A DNA stretch of 41,291 nucleotides from JBFWWP01 sp050246115 (GTDB lineage: Bacteria > Planctomycetota > UBA8108 > UBA1146 > JAJFFE01): assembly GCA_050246115.1 (NCBI GenBank), contig JBFWWP010000041.1, positions 1 to 41,291 on the forward strand. The letters run 5' to 3'. Position 1 is the stretch's first letter. Each line of letters starts with the position of its first letter. The notes beneath the pieces were generated by a model, which did not search any database, was not told the origin of the DNA, and saw only the letters and a program-made list of their open reading frames with translations. Position numbers and translations under genes: made by a program. Positions 33,866 through 41,291 of the stretch are shown piece after piece.

Positions 33866-35251
33866 TCAGAGTTCCACATAGGCCTGGTAGGCTGTGTAGC
33901 CATCGGGGACGCCGGGCAGGATAACCCGCCATTGTTCGGCCCCGAGAGTAGAACCGATATGCTGCGCCGGTAGAACCAGCGAACCCAAGTTGTAGCCAGA
34001 CGCAGCGCTCTGCTTGGACGTGGCCCGTAGCGTGACCGACGACGTCACTGTGTCCACTCCCGTTGTGAGTATGATGACTTCAAAGTTCATCAACCCTGTG
34101 ATTGTCAGGTCCGGTTGCAAGAAGCTCCCGGTTGGGCCTTGTGGCACAGCGTGCCCTGCGATTGTGCTGATCCAGACGGCGGGGTCTTGAGAGGCTTGCT
34201 GGCCCGGCCAAAGCTTGACGGGGGAACCCGGCGACAATGGGTCGACAACAGTCGGTTCAACCACACTTGCGAGACCGGAGAGAATCAGTGCGTTCTGGTA
34301 GCTTGCGGCCCCGGGAAGCTCAATGCGGATGGTACCTTGCTCCCCGCCCGGTACGCCGAGATTAAGCCCCGAGCTATAGTTGTTGAAACCGGTCACCCCG
34401 CCCAATGCGTCGAGATGGCCGGTTGAGCTGCCAACGATGTTTGTCGCCACGATTCGAATGGTGCCGCCACCGCCAGCACCACAGTAGATGTTCAAGGTGG
34501 TTGCGTTGCCGCCTCGAACGGAGATCTTGCCCGCGATGGACGCCGTTCCTCCGGCGACGATCATGACTGCTCCGCCACCGCCGCCGCCCGAAAATCGAGC
34601 TCCAGACCAGGGACTTGAGGTCGCAATCCCCCCGGATCCGCCAACCAGTGGGAGTCCGCCGGTCGGAATGTAAAAGTTCTTCCCGCTCCAGTCCGCGATG
34701 CTGCTTGTGTTGCGACCGCCACCTGGTCCAAGAGCGTCGCCCCCGTAGATGAAGGGAGGCTGTGCTGAGTATCCACCGCGGTACCCCCCAGTACCGGGGC
34801 GCCCCGGCTGGTTGAACTGCGGCGCTCCCGCGAACTCCGCTGAATCGGAACCGTCCAGCGATAGCGTGACTCCCGCGGGCAACGTGAAGTTGCTCTCAAC
34901 AAGGAAGGCGACCGGGCAGTTTGTTATGTGGTTCTCGAACGTGTAGGTGCGCGACACTCCCACTGGGGGTGTCGGGAAGACTAGGTTCTGGAGCTTGTAG
35001 ACGACGAGGCGCAGGTTCTCGTCGTAGACCCCATCGTTGCCATCGCCGTCCGGGTCGAGCTGCGTCCAGTCTCCTTCGTCCGCGAGCCGGAGGTCGAAGT
35101 TGAAGTGATCGAGCGGGTTGAAGGGCAGGCTTGGAGCGAACGGCGCTGCCCCCGGCGGGAACGAGATGGGCTGCGCTGAGGCGCTACCTGCGGACTGAAC
35201 CGCGAGCACGAGGATGCTCAGGGACACTATCCAGAAGCGACGGTAGGACAC
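33866..35251 (-). CDS. Secreted glycine-rich repeat protein
   Basis: 461 residues from GTG 35251, preceded by GGGAG. A signal peptide ends at SAGSASAQ. The mature part begins with a Pro/Asp-rich region (LDPDGDGNDGVYDENL) and then holds glycine-rich beta-type repeats (GARFSGGGGGGAVMIVAGGT, GAGGGGTIRIVATNIVGSST), a pattern seen in large exported proteins of Planctomycetes and Myxococcota and thought to form a beta-helix or beta-roll. The C-terminal 100 residues form a separate beta domain (TTGVDTVTSSVTLRATSKQS). No enzymatic motif. It lies 8 nt before the next secreted gene, so the two are probably co-transcribed. Confidence 0.75.
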   Translation of the reverse strand: MSYRRFWIVSLSILVLAVQSAGSASAQPISFPPGAAPFAPSLPFNPLDHFNFDLRLADEGDWTQLDPDGDGNDGVYDENLRLVVYKLQNLVFPTPPVGVSRTYTFENHITNCPVAFLVESNFTLPAGVTLSLDGSDSAEFAGAPQFNQPGRPGTGGYRGGYSAQPPFIYGGDALGPGGGRNTSSIADWSGKNFYIPTGGLPLVGGSGGIATSSPWSGARFSGGGGGGAVMIVAGGTASIAGKISVRGGNATTLNIYCGAGGGGTIRIVATNIVGSSTGHLDALGGVTGFNNYSSGLNLGVPGGEQGTIRIELPGAASYQNALILSGLASVVEPTVVDPLSPGSPVKLWPGQQASQDPAVWISTIAGHAVPQGPTGSFLQPDLTITGLMNFEVIILTTGVDTVTSSVTLRATSKQSAASGYNLGSLVLPAQHIGSTLGAEQWRVILPGVPDGYTAYQAYVEL

Positions 35252-35403
35252 GATCGACTCTCCCTTCGACGGAAGGATTGGCCCGGACACGCACCCGCGC
35301 GTCCTCTCGAGGCATGGGGACGTGATACCAAGAACTCGAGACCGCAAGTGTGACGCGAGTGCCGGACGCGAACGCGATTGGCCCTCGCATGCCGCCCGGT
35401 TGC

Positions 35404-38400
35404 TCACGGGCATTGCTCGAAGATCCTGCACGAAGGTTCCACGGTCGGAGTTGGGTCGAGACCGCACGTCGGGAACGGTGCCGCTGGCGGTGCTCCGCTC
35501 GCGAACAGGTAGCTCAGGAGCGCGATGACGTCGACGAGGTTCAGACTCCCGTCGTCGTTGATCTCGCAGGCTGCTGGACAGGCGTCCGGCGGCATGCCCA
35601 GGAATAGAATACCGAGGATGCGGACCGCGTCCGTCAAATTCACGACCCCATCGGCGAGGCAGTCCCCGCGCCGAAACTGCAGGGGGAGCAGCAGTTCGTG
35701 GATCGACGACGACGTGATCCCGATCACCCCGAGCCGGCCGCCGACCCCGAGCCGGCCGCCGAGAGCGAAGCCGCCGAGCGCAGTCTCGGCGTCGAGGCTC
35801 GTTAGCGGGAGCGCGCTCACCGCGACAGGAGAAGCACCGCCACTCGCAAACTCGAACGTGGTGATCGCGTACTCGACCTGTGCACCGGGCAGAGTCGGCG
35901 AAGGTGATGGCGTAATGAGTGCCACCTGCCCGCCGTTCGGGCCGTAGGACTCGCCGGGCGGAATGTCGATCCCGTTGCGCGCGGGGCCGAGGGCCGGTGG
36001 CGGGAAACTAAGAACTGGGTCGATGTCGACGGCGCCGCTGCTCGTACGCGCGAACGCGAACACGTCGCAGCCGATGGGGCCGATCAACAAGACGAAGTCG
36101 GTCGGCCCGGAGTAGGCGAGGCCGCCGGGGATTCCGACAGCCGGTTGGCCGTTCTCGCGGATCAACCAATCGGTCAGCAATTCCCCGGTGCTTCGGATCT
36201 CTCGGATCCGAACTTGCTGCCCTAGCCCGCCGCCAGCGACGAGGATCGAAGCCTCCCCCGCGTCCCCGTCCGGATTGATCGCGATGCCGGTCACCGTGGT
36301 CACGACCTGCGCGAGCGGGTTGGGAAGGGTGGCCAGTACCTGAAAGTCCCGGTTCAGGCCGTAGATGACTCCGCTCGCTGCGTCGGTCGCGTAGTACACG
36401 ATCGCCTCGGGGTCGGTCGGATTCGCGTTCGGCACGGTTGCGATGTCGCGCAAGTTGGCGGCCACGGGTCCAAGCGCGACTTGATGGACGTCGACTGGCT
36501 GGCCGAGGCCGATGGTGACCACGCACTCGCGGGCTGCCCCTTGGACGGCAGCGACCGAGGGCGTGATCACGTAGCGGTACGTGCCGAGCGGGACGTCTTG
36601 CTCCCCGACGCTCGTCGTGGACCCTGCGAGCGCCGGCGCTACGACGACGACCATCCCCAATGAGTCGATCCGCTCGATCCGGATCGTGTCGTAGGTCGCC
36701 AAGCCGTTCTGCCAGCTGAGCGTCACGTCCGGTTGATTGCCGGCGACCGAGCACGTGACCAGCGCCACGGGCGGCACGAAGCTCGGCGGCGGAGTCGAAG
36801 CATCATCGAACGCATCCGATCCCACCTGGAGCTCGACGGCGTTCGAGAAACCATCCGTGTCGAGATCGACGAATAGACTCGCGACGCGATCGCCGGGGTG
36901 CAGCACGTCGGCCTGGAGATAGCCCGAGGCATCCCCGACGAACCGCGGCATCAGGCCGATGCTGGCTAGGCTCAGAGTAATCCCGGTGGCAGGGTCAAGG
37001 CGGACCAGATTTCCTGAGACTTCATCCGGTCCCCACACTCGCCCGAGTCCATCGACCGTGACGCCCGCTGGGGCCGTGGTCAAGCCGAGCGAGAAGAAAC
37101 TCGGCATCAAGCACGCGCCGGCCTGAGGGTCACTCAACCGCAGCCGCCAGAGCCCGCCAGCGGCGCCAGGCCCAAGGCCCGCGACCCAGGCTTCGCGACC
37201 CCCGTCGACGGCCGCGTTGGCGCGGATAGCGAGGTGCGCTGGGTTACTGCCCGCCGGCAGGTCCCAGCACTCGACGTTCGTGCCGTCGCTCGCGCGCAGC
37301 TCCACGCGATCCTGCGCTGGGAACGAGACCCACAAGAAGCCTCCACGATCGATGGCGAGGCCGCCCGGATCGCTCGCGAGCGACACCTCCAGGGCAACGG
37401 TGCCCGTGGGCGACACCCGCGTGAGCGTGGGCGGACCCAGCGTGGCGACCCACACGTTGTTCGTTGGGTCGACGGCCAAGGTGATCGGCTCGCCGGTCAA
37501 GGCCACCGCGCTGTTCGGCGCACCGGCGCCGATCAACACCGCGCCTCCGTCGCCAATCTTGCTGAGAGTCCTCGCGGCGCTATCGGCCACCCACGCATTC
37601 GAGGCGGTGTCGAACGCGATGGCCGAGGGCGCGCTTCCCGCGAGCGGGATCGGAGGCGCGATGCTCGTGCCTCCCATGGAGGTCGGAACGTAGCGCACGA
37701 TGGCGCCCGAGCCCTCGTAGGCAACCCATGCGGTGCCGGTTCGATCAACCGCCACAGCGACAGGGTTGGCCAAGCCCGCGGGGCCCGAGAAGGTCCCGAC
37801 CACGCTGGTGGACGGCACGTCGATCCGCGCTACGCTCGCCTGGCCGCTGAGCGGAATCCACAGCGTGCTACCGATCTCGGCGGGCGGCGGCGGCTGCTGT
37901 CGCTCGACCACGCCGTGCACCAACTGAATCTGCTGCTCGAGGATCACGCCGCTCGGCCCGAAGAACTCGATCGCGGTCGGCGGGGTGCCGATCGTGCTCG
38001 TGAACTCAACGAGCCGCGACTGCCCGGGTAGAAGGTTGCTCGCGTCCACTCCGATCGTTGCAACGGAGTATGTTCCGGCAGGCACCGTCACCAGCATGTT
38101 AGTGCTGAAGATCACACCGACGCGAGCGCCGCCGCCCGGCACCAGCGACGTGTTCACGAAGTCTGCCATGGAGTTCGGATCCGGCAGCGGCCCGACATAA
38201 GCGATCGAGGTCAGCGTGAGCGGAGACTCGGGAGAGAGACCGAACCCGAAACCCGCCAAGTCGGCCAGGTCGTGCTCGAGGGTGACGAGCAGTCCAATCG
38301 GTTCGGTCCCACTGGCCGATATGCTCGTCGGCGGCAGTCGCAACGCATTCGTCTGCGCGACCAGCGTTGATGCTGGAAGCAACAACAGAAACACCGAACA

Positions 38401-38433
38401 GAGTATCGGCGTAGTGAAATGGCGTCGATTCAC
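35404..38433 (-). CDS. Large secreted beta-propeller protein with cohesin-like start and dockerin-like end
   Basis: 1009 residues from GTG 38433, behind GGAGG with a 6-nt gap. A signal peptide (TPILCSVFLLLLPASTLVAQ) is followed by a cohesin-like beta-sandwich (about 30-170), then a propeller of NHL/Vgb type (about 180-500) with repeated units such as PVAVAVDRTGTAWVAYEG, PSAIAFDTASNAWVADSA and PITLAVDPTNNVWVATLG. A fibronectin-like part and a second propeller-like region follow. The C-terminus is a dockerin-like pair (RRGDCLADGVVNLTDAVRIL, INDDGSLNLVDVIALLSYLF) ending in CGLDPTP. Probably a surface or extracellular protein that could assemble with dockerin/cohesin partners. No catalytic site was identified. 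Confidence 0.8.
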   Translation of the reverse strand: MNRRHFTTPILCSVFLLLLPASTLVAQTNALRLPPTSISASGTEPIGLLVTLEHDLADLAGFGFGLSPESPLTLTSIAYVGPLPDPNSMADFVNTSLVPGGGARVGVIFSTNMLVTVPAGTYSVATIGVDASNLLPGQSRLVEFTSTIGTPPTAIEFFGPSGVILEQQIQLVHGVVERQQPPPPAEIGSTLWIPLSGQASVARIDVPSTSVVGTFSGPAGLANPVAVAVDRTGTAWVAYEGSGAIVRYVPTSMGGTSIAPPIPLAGSAPSAIAFDTASNAWVADSAARTLSKIGDGGAVLIGAGAPNSAVALTGEPITLAVDPTNNVWVATLGPPTLTRVSPTGTVALEVSLASDPGGLAIDRGGFLWVSFPAQDRVELRASDGTNVECWDLPAGSNPAHLAIRANAAVDGGREAWVAGLGPGAAGGLWRLRLSDPQAGACLMPSFFSLGLTTAPAGVTVDGLGRVWGPDEVSGNLVRLDPATGITLSLASIGLMPRFVGDASGYLQADVLHPGDRVASLFVDLDTDGFSNAVELQVGSDAFDDASTPPPSFVPPVALVTCSVAGNQPDVTLSWQNGLATYDTIRIERIDSLGMVVVVAPALAGSTTSVGEQDVPLGTYRYVITPSVAAVQGAARECVVTIGLGQPVDVHQVALGPVAANLRDIATVPNANPTDPEAIVYYATDAASGVIYGLNRDFQVLATLPNPLAQVVTTVTGIAINPDGDAGEASILVAGGGLGQQVRIREIRSTGELLTDWLIRENGQPAVGIPGGLAYSGPTDFVLLIGPIGCDVFAFARTSSGAVDIDPVLSFPPPALGPARNGIDIPPGESYGPNGGQVALITPSPSPTLPGAQVEYAITTFEFASGGASPVAVSALPLTSLDAETALGGFALGGRLGVGGRLGVIGITSSSIHELLLPLQFRRGDCLADGVVNLTDAVRILGILFLGMPPDACPAACEINDDGSLNLVDVIALLSYLFASGAPPAAPFPTCGLDPTPTVEPSCRIFEQCP

Positions 38434-38624
38434 GGAGCACCTCCTCGACTTGGGCCTGCGTTTCACACTTGTCCACGGAACGCGGCTAAACGGTAGACAC
38501 CCGTTTCGAATGGCCATGAGGCGCTGATGACGCCTTGCCCCGCATTGTTCAGAGACCTTGATGGAGCGAGTGTGACAACACCACGTACCGCTTGCGGCGA
38601 ACACGTAGACCGGTCTGCGACCAT

Positions 38625-38653
38625 CGAATAACGGTCCGTCGGTTCTCCGTCAA
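38625..38653 (-). promoter_or_regulatory. Sigma70-like promoter candidate for the propeller gene
   Basis: On the minus strand TTGACG (38653-38648) and TATTCG (38630-38625) are separated by 17 nt; the -35 matches five of six consensus bases and the -10 three of six. An A/T run (TTATTTTTTT on the minus strand) lies just upstream. A start near 38618 would leave a leader of about 185 nt before GTG 38433. Confidence 0.35.
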
Positions 38654-39084
38654 GAATCCTCACGAAAAAAATAAGACAAACAATTCACTTGCGAGTACTT
38701 CGCGGACCGAAGTCATGGACGCCGCTAGTTCACGCGCTCGGCATCGTCGGCATCGTGCATCACCGATGCATCGTCGAGTTCGTGACGTAGTGCACGTCGA
38801 GTCACACGACGAAAACTCGGGCGACCGTGGCCCGACTCGCACTCACCGAGAGGGGGCGCGAAGGCGACCAGAGCCATGTCGGCAACTCACTCCACGGTGC
38901 TGGGCCGTGAGTGCCGTTGAAGGCTGCGAGAACGAGTGGGGGCAGCGACGTGCGCAACCAACGCCGCAGCGGCACAACGCTAACGCTGAGCGAATCCTCG
39001 ACGAGCTGTCCGCGCCCCAGGTCATTCGAGAACGCTCACGCACTACTCGTGCCGCCAAGCAGCAACTGGAGACGCTCGTGAACG

Positions 39085-39115
39085 CGCGGACGTCGGCCTA
39101 GCCGATACGTCCGCG
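39085..39115. other. Bulged hairpin in non-coding DNA
   Basis: Outer arms CGCGGACGT (39085-39093) and ACGTCCGCG (39107-39115), inner arms CGGC and GCCG, a 3-nt loop and a 2-nt bulge. It lies about 130 nt downstream of the small membrane protein gene on the minus strand. No T-run follows. Confidence 0.55.
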
Positions 39116-39157
39116 ACGAGTTGAGTCGAAAGGGCAAGCAGGGCGTCGGCAGAAATG

Positions 39158-39175
39158 GGGTGAGCCAACTCACCC
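39158..39175 (-). terminator. Probable weak intrinsic terminator of the Gly/Ala-rich gene
   Basis: Read on the minus strand: GGGTGAG, loop TTGG, CTCACCC, then CATTTCT. The stem ends about 70 nt after the TGA of the gene at 39247-39588. The T-tract is short, so termination may be partial. Confidence 0.4.
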
Positions 39176-39246
39176 GATGGCAGCTTTGGTGAACGTACTT
39201 GGCCCATCGCGGCAGCTTCCGCGGAACGCGTCAATGCAACATGTCG

Positions 39247-39588
39247 TCAGCGCCGCCGAAGCCATCGGTAGAGGCCATAGCCAATGGCTCCGACGGCAAT
39301 CACCGGGAGCGCCACGGGCGCCGTGGCGACGACGACCGCCCCGACTTTCGCTGCGCCCGCGCCGATCGCGGCCGCTTTGCCGGTGATCACGGCAGCCCCC
39401 GCAGCGGCTGAACCGCCGACGCCGGCGCCACGGGCCGCGGCCGAGCCCACTGCAGAGCCCACTTGCGCCGCCAAACGGCCCGGGCCTGGGAATCGCGGAG
39501 TATAGGGCCCGGTAACCGCGCCGACCGCGGCGCCCAGCGCTGCCGCGGTCGCTTGTCGTTCAATGCACTTCCTTGTCCTTGAATCCAC
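39247..39588 (-). CDS. Small Gly/Ala-rich membrane protein
   Basis: 113 residues from GTG 39588, with a perfect AAGGAGG 5 nt upstream. The whole chain is Gly/Ala-rich with small-xxx-small spacing (ALGAAVGAVTG, AQVGSAVGSAAARGAGVGGS, AAIGAGAAKVGAVVVATAPV), and the end is a clear transmembrane segment (APVALPVIAVGAIGYGLYRW) with a basic LRRR tail. Such glycine-zipper proteins insert into membranes; some are phage or bacteriocin-like toxins, others are envelope proteins. There is no signal peptide or export leader with a double-glycine cleavage site. It stands alone between two non-coding stretches. Confidence 0.7.
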   Translation of the reverse strand: MDSRTRKCIERQATAAALGAAVGAVTGPYTPRFPGPGRLAAQVGSAVGSAAARGAGVGGSAAAGAAVITGKAAAIGAGAAKVGAVVVATAPVALPVIAVGAIGYGLYRWLRRR

Positions 39589-40007
39589 GACATCCTCCTT
39601 CGGGGTTGACCCATCGCGAGAGTACTTCCTCGGACTCGCAGCGGCTGCACGTGTTTCGCGCGCCGTTTGGAGGCGATATGCATTCGCTCCGATCGCGCGG
39701 GTCGCAGCGCAGCTCCTGGGCTACGAAGAACCGCGGCATCGATCCGTGACTCGCTTCGATGAGAACCTCATGTGAGTCGTGAAACAGCGGCGCTGTCTCG
39801 GCACGGCGCGCCCGACGTCGGTTTGCCGACAGCGCCCGAGGCGCGCGTACGTCTCAACGATCGTGCGGCGCACCATGGCAACGGGCCCCGGCCCACGTCA
39901 GGGTGGCGCCATCGGGCTTCGATCGGTCGGCGGGCGCGCTCGCGGGGCCCTCGTGCTTGACCCCATGGCATGTCACCATGGGGTCGTCGAGGAGTTCCTC
40001 CCAAGAG
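39589..40007. other. Non-coding stretch between small membrane protein and repeat protein genes
   Basis: About 0.4 kb. Short frames on both strands have no ribosome site and no coding bias. It contains the strong ribosome site of the 39588 gene (AAGGAGG) and a hairpin at 39959-39985 close to the end of the next gene. Nothing else recognised. Confidence 0.6.
39959..39985 (-). terminator. Hairpin just past the end of the repeat-protein gene
   Basis: Ten-bp arms GACCCCATGG (39959-39968) and CCATGGGGTC (39976-39985) with a 7-nt loop, 22 nt beyond the TGA at 40008 in the minus-strand sense. The stem is strong but no T-run follows, so it may act as a transcript end stabiliser more than as a standard terminator. 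Confidence 0.4.
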
Positions 40008-41291
40008 TCACGGGCAAGCCATGGGCGAGCAGCCGAGACTGGTGAGCGGTGCCGGGTCGAGGCCGCACATCGGGAACGGAGGGGAAGGCGGGCCACCGCC
40101 AGCGAAGAGGTAGTTCAAGGTATAGATCGGGTCGACCAGATTGACGGCTGCGTCGTCGTTCGCGTCGAGTGCCTCGAGGCAGGGCCGCGACTCGTTGAGG
40201 AAGAGGTAGTTCAAGGTCAAGATCACGTCGAGCAGGTTGGTCGTCTGATCCAGGCTCGCGTCTCCGCGCACGAAGTCGTAGCACTGCTGCGAGAACGGGG
40301 CGATCCACGTCAGGTCGAGGGCGTAGGTACCGGTGTAGTAGTGGCTGCTTGCGTGGACGACCAAGGTGTGGGTGCCCGACTGCCCTAGGGTTACTTGGTT
40401 CACGCCATTGAGGTCCGAGGTCTGCGCGCGGGCAGCGCCCGGATCGTAGAGCTCGGCGTGCGCGGTGAAGTTGCTCCCCCCGGTTTGCCACAGCACCAGC
40501 GAGATCGTGTCGCCCGCTTGCGCGTCGAACGAGTAGAAGTGCTGCTCGGCGCGAGCCGTGATGGCGGCCGCGATGTGATCGCCGCATGCGATGGGGGTCA
40601 CATCACACTGCTGCGGCACCGGCGCTAGGATGTTGAACTCGAGGGCGTAGGTGCCGGTGTAGTAGAAGCTACTCGCATGCACCCGAAGCGTGTACTGACC
40701 GGTCTCCGGCAGATCGATCTGGGTTTCACCGTTCAGGTCGACGTGCAGCGCCGTCGGCAGGGAGCTTGGTCCGTACAGATCGCCGTGCGCGGTGAAGTTG
40801 CTCCCCCCGGTTTGCCAGAGCACCAGCGAGATCGTGTCGCCCGCTTGCGCGTCGAACGAGTAGAAGTGCTGCTCGGCCCGCGCGGCAATCGTTGCCGATA
40901 CGTTGCCGCCGCAGACGATGGGGGTTACGCCACACTGCCGCGCGATCGGCGCCAGGGTGTTGAACTCGAGCGCGTAGGTGCCCGTGTAGTAGAAGCTGCT
41001 CGCATGCACCCGAAGCGTGTACTGACCGGTCTCCAGCAGGTCGATCTGGGTCTCGCCGTTCAGGTCGACGAGCATGGCCGCACAGCCGGAGGTTGGCCCA
41101 TAGAGATCCCCATGCGCGGTGAAGTTGCTTCCCCCGGTCTGCCACAGTACCAGCGAGATCGTGTCGCCCGCCTGAGCGTCGAACGAGTAGAAGTGCTGCT
41201 CGGCTCGGTCCGCGATGGTGGCTGCGACATCTTGGCCACACTGGATCGGGATCACGTTGCACGGCTGCGGCGTGAGCCAGTTGAGTTCGAG
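40008..41291 (-). CDS. Secreted repeat protein with dockerin-like end, 5' end outside window
   Basis: 427 residues are visible and the frame runs off the right edge (12 codons before the first GTG still match the repeat, LELNWLTPQPCN). Three complete modules of about 109 residues carry CGxxVAATIxxRAEQHFYSFD, then AGDTISLVLWQTGGSNFTAH, then TGQYTLRVHASSFYYTGTYA. This is the pattern of bacterial pre-peptidase C-terminal (PPC)-like beta-sandwich domains. The C-terminus is the dockerin-like pair RGDASLDQTTNLLDVILTLN and LDANDDAAVNLVDPIYTLNY, ending in CGLDPAP. Probably exported; the N-terminal function is unseen. Confidence 0.8.
   Translation of the reverse strand, partial: LELNWLTPQPCNVIPIQCGQDVAATIADRAEQHFYSFDAQAGDTISLVLWQTGGSNFTAHGDLYGPTSGCAAMLVDLNGETQIDLLETGQYTLRVHASSFYYTGTYALEFNTLAPIARQCGVTPIVCGGNVSATIAARAEQHFYSFDAQAGDTISLVLWQTGGSNFTAHGDLYGPSSLPTALHVDLNGETQIDLPETGQYTLRVHASSFYYTGTYALEFNILAPVPQQCDVTPIACGDHIAAAITARAEQHFYSFDAQAGDTISLVLWQTGGSNFTAHAELYDPGAARAQTSDLNGVNQVTLGQSGTHTLVVHASSHYYTGTYALDLTWIAPFSQQCYDFVRGDASLDQTTNLLDVILTLNYLFLNESRPCLEALDANDDAAVNLVDPIYTLNYLFAGGGPPSPPFPMCGLDPAPLTSLGCSPMACP
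40470..41291 (-). repeat. Tandem 327-bp repeats inside the repeat-protein gene
   Basis: The same nucleotide block (for example around TTGCTCCCCCCGGTTTGCCA) begins at 40471, 40798 and 41125, a period of 327 bp or 109 codons. Long stretches are nearly identical, including silent positions, which points to recent duplication or gene conversion. The array continues past the window edge. Confidence 0.85.

Larger units (their letters stand above)
38434..39246. other. Non-coding stretch with no convincing gene
   Basis: About 0.8 kb. Open frames here (for example 38592-39101 on the plus strand) are Arg/His-rich and lack ribosome sites or known motifs. The left part holds an AT-rich promoter-like segment for the minus-strand propeller gene; the right part holds two hairpins that could end the transcript of the small membrane protein gene. 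Confidence 0.6.

Noticed and set aside
38592..39101. 169-aa plus-strand frame
   Set aside because: Arg/His-rich composition, no ribosome site, no motif; contains a promoter-like segment and a hairpin of the minus strand.

Overview
The window looks like chromosomal DNA of a high-GC, Gram-negative-type bacterium, most likely a planctomycete or close relative. The best evidence is a set of secreted proteins that end in paired dockerin-like repeats (RGDxxxD...DAVxILxYLF...ALDxNDD...YLF...CGLDP), a style typical of uncultured Planctomycetota. A large Ser/Thr kinase next to a divergent sigma factor, a TTG-started lipoprotein with carboxypeptidase-regulatory repeats, and frequent GTG/TTG starts agree with this. 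The phylum is inferred; no rRNA or marker gene is present.

Layout. (1) 1-7.2 kb: the tail of one gene, a lipoprotein (+), a two-gene minus-strand unit (Ycf46-like AAA ATPase, then a rhomboid-like membrane protein that has lost its catalytic residues), and a DUF4143-type ATPase. (2) 7.2-9.9 kb: a divergent control region and a plus-strand, overlapping three-gene cassette: TIGR04255-family protein, helix-turn-helix protein, uncharacterised protein. (3) 9.9-10.4 kb: a frameshifted remnant of an Mrr-type restriction endonuclease. (4) 10.6-25.5 kb: the centrepiece, one minus-strand operon of ten genes whose neighbours overlap or lie within 2 nt. In order of transcription: 67-aa ORF, DUF499 ATPase, PglZ-domain protein, DUF1156 adenine methylase, 173-aa and 125-aa small proteins, SNF2-type helicase, a 43-aa Cys-containing ORF, AAA+ ATPase, subtilisin-like (S8) protease. 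(5) 25.6-26.6 kb: gene debris with a 12-bp tandem repeat and hairpins. (6) 26.7-33.1 kb: a kinase/TPR protein, a sigma factor and two coupled genes of unknown function. (7) 33.2-41.3 kb: secreted repeat proteins, a small Gly/Ala-rich membrane protein and the end of a protein with 109-residue repeats.

How the genes may work together. The ten-gene operon reads as a BREX/DISARM-like defence system: a large P-loop ATPase, PglZ, an adenine methylase that could mark self DNA, and a SNF2 helicase that could survey or remodel foreign DNA. An ATPase-subtilase pair is welded to it by start/stop overlaps through the 43-aa ORF. No recognisable nuclease is encoded in the operon, so a protease output or an uncharacterised small protein may supply the effector step. 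Pseudogene remnants on both sides mark the area as a turnover-prone defence island. The kinase and sigma-factor cluster probably forms a separate signalling unit near genes for exported proteins.
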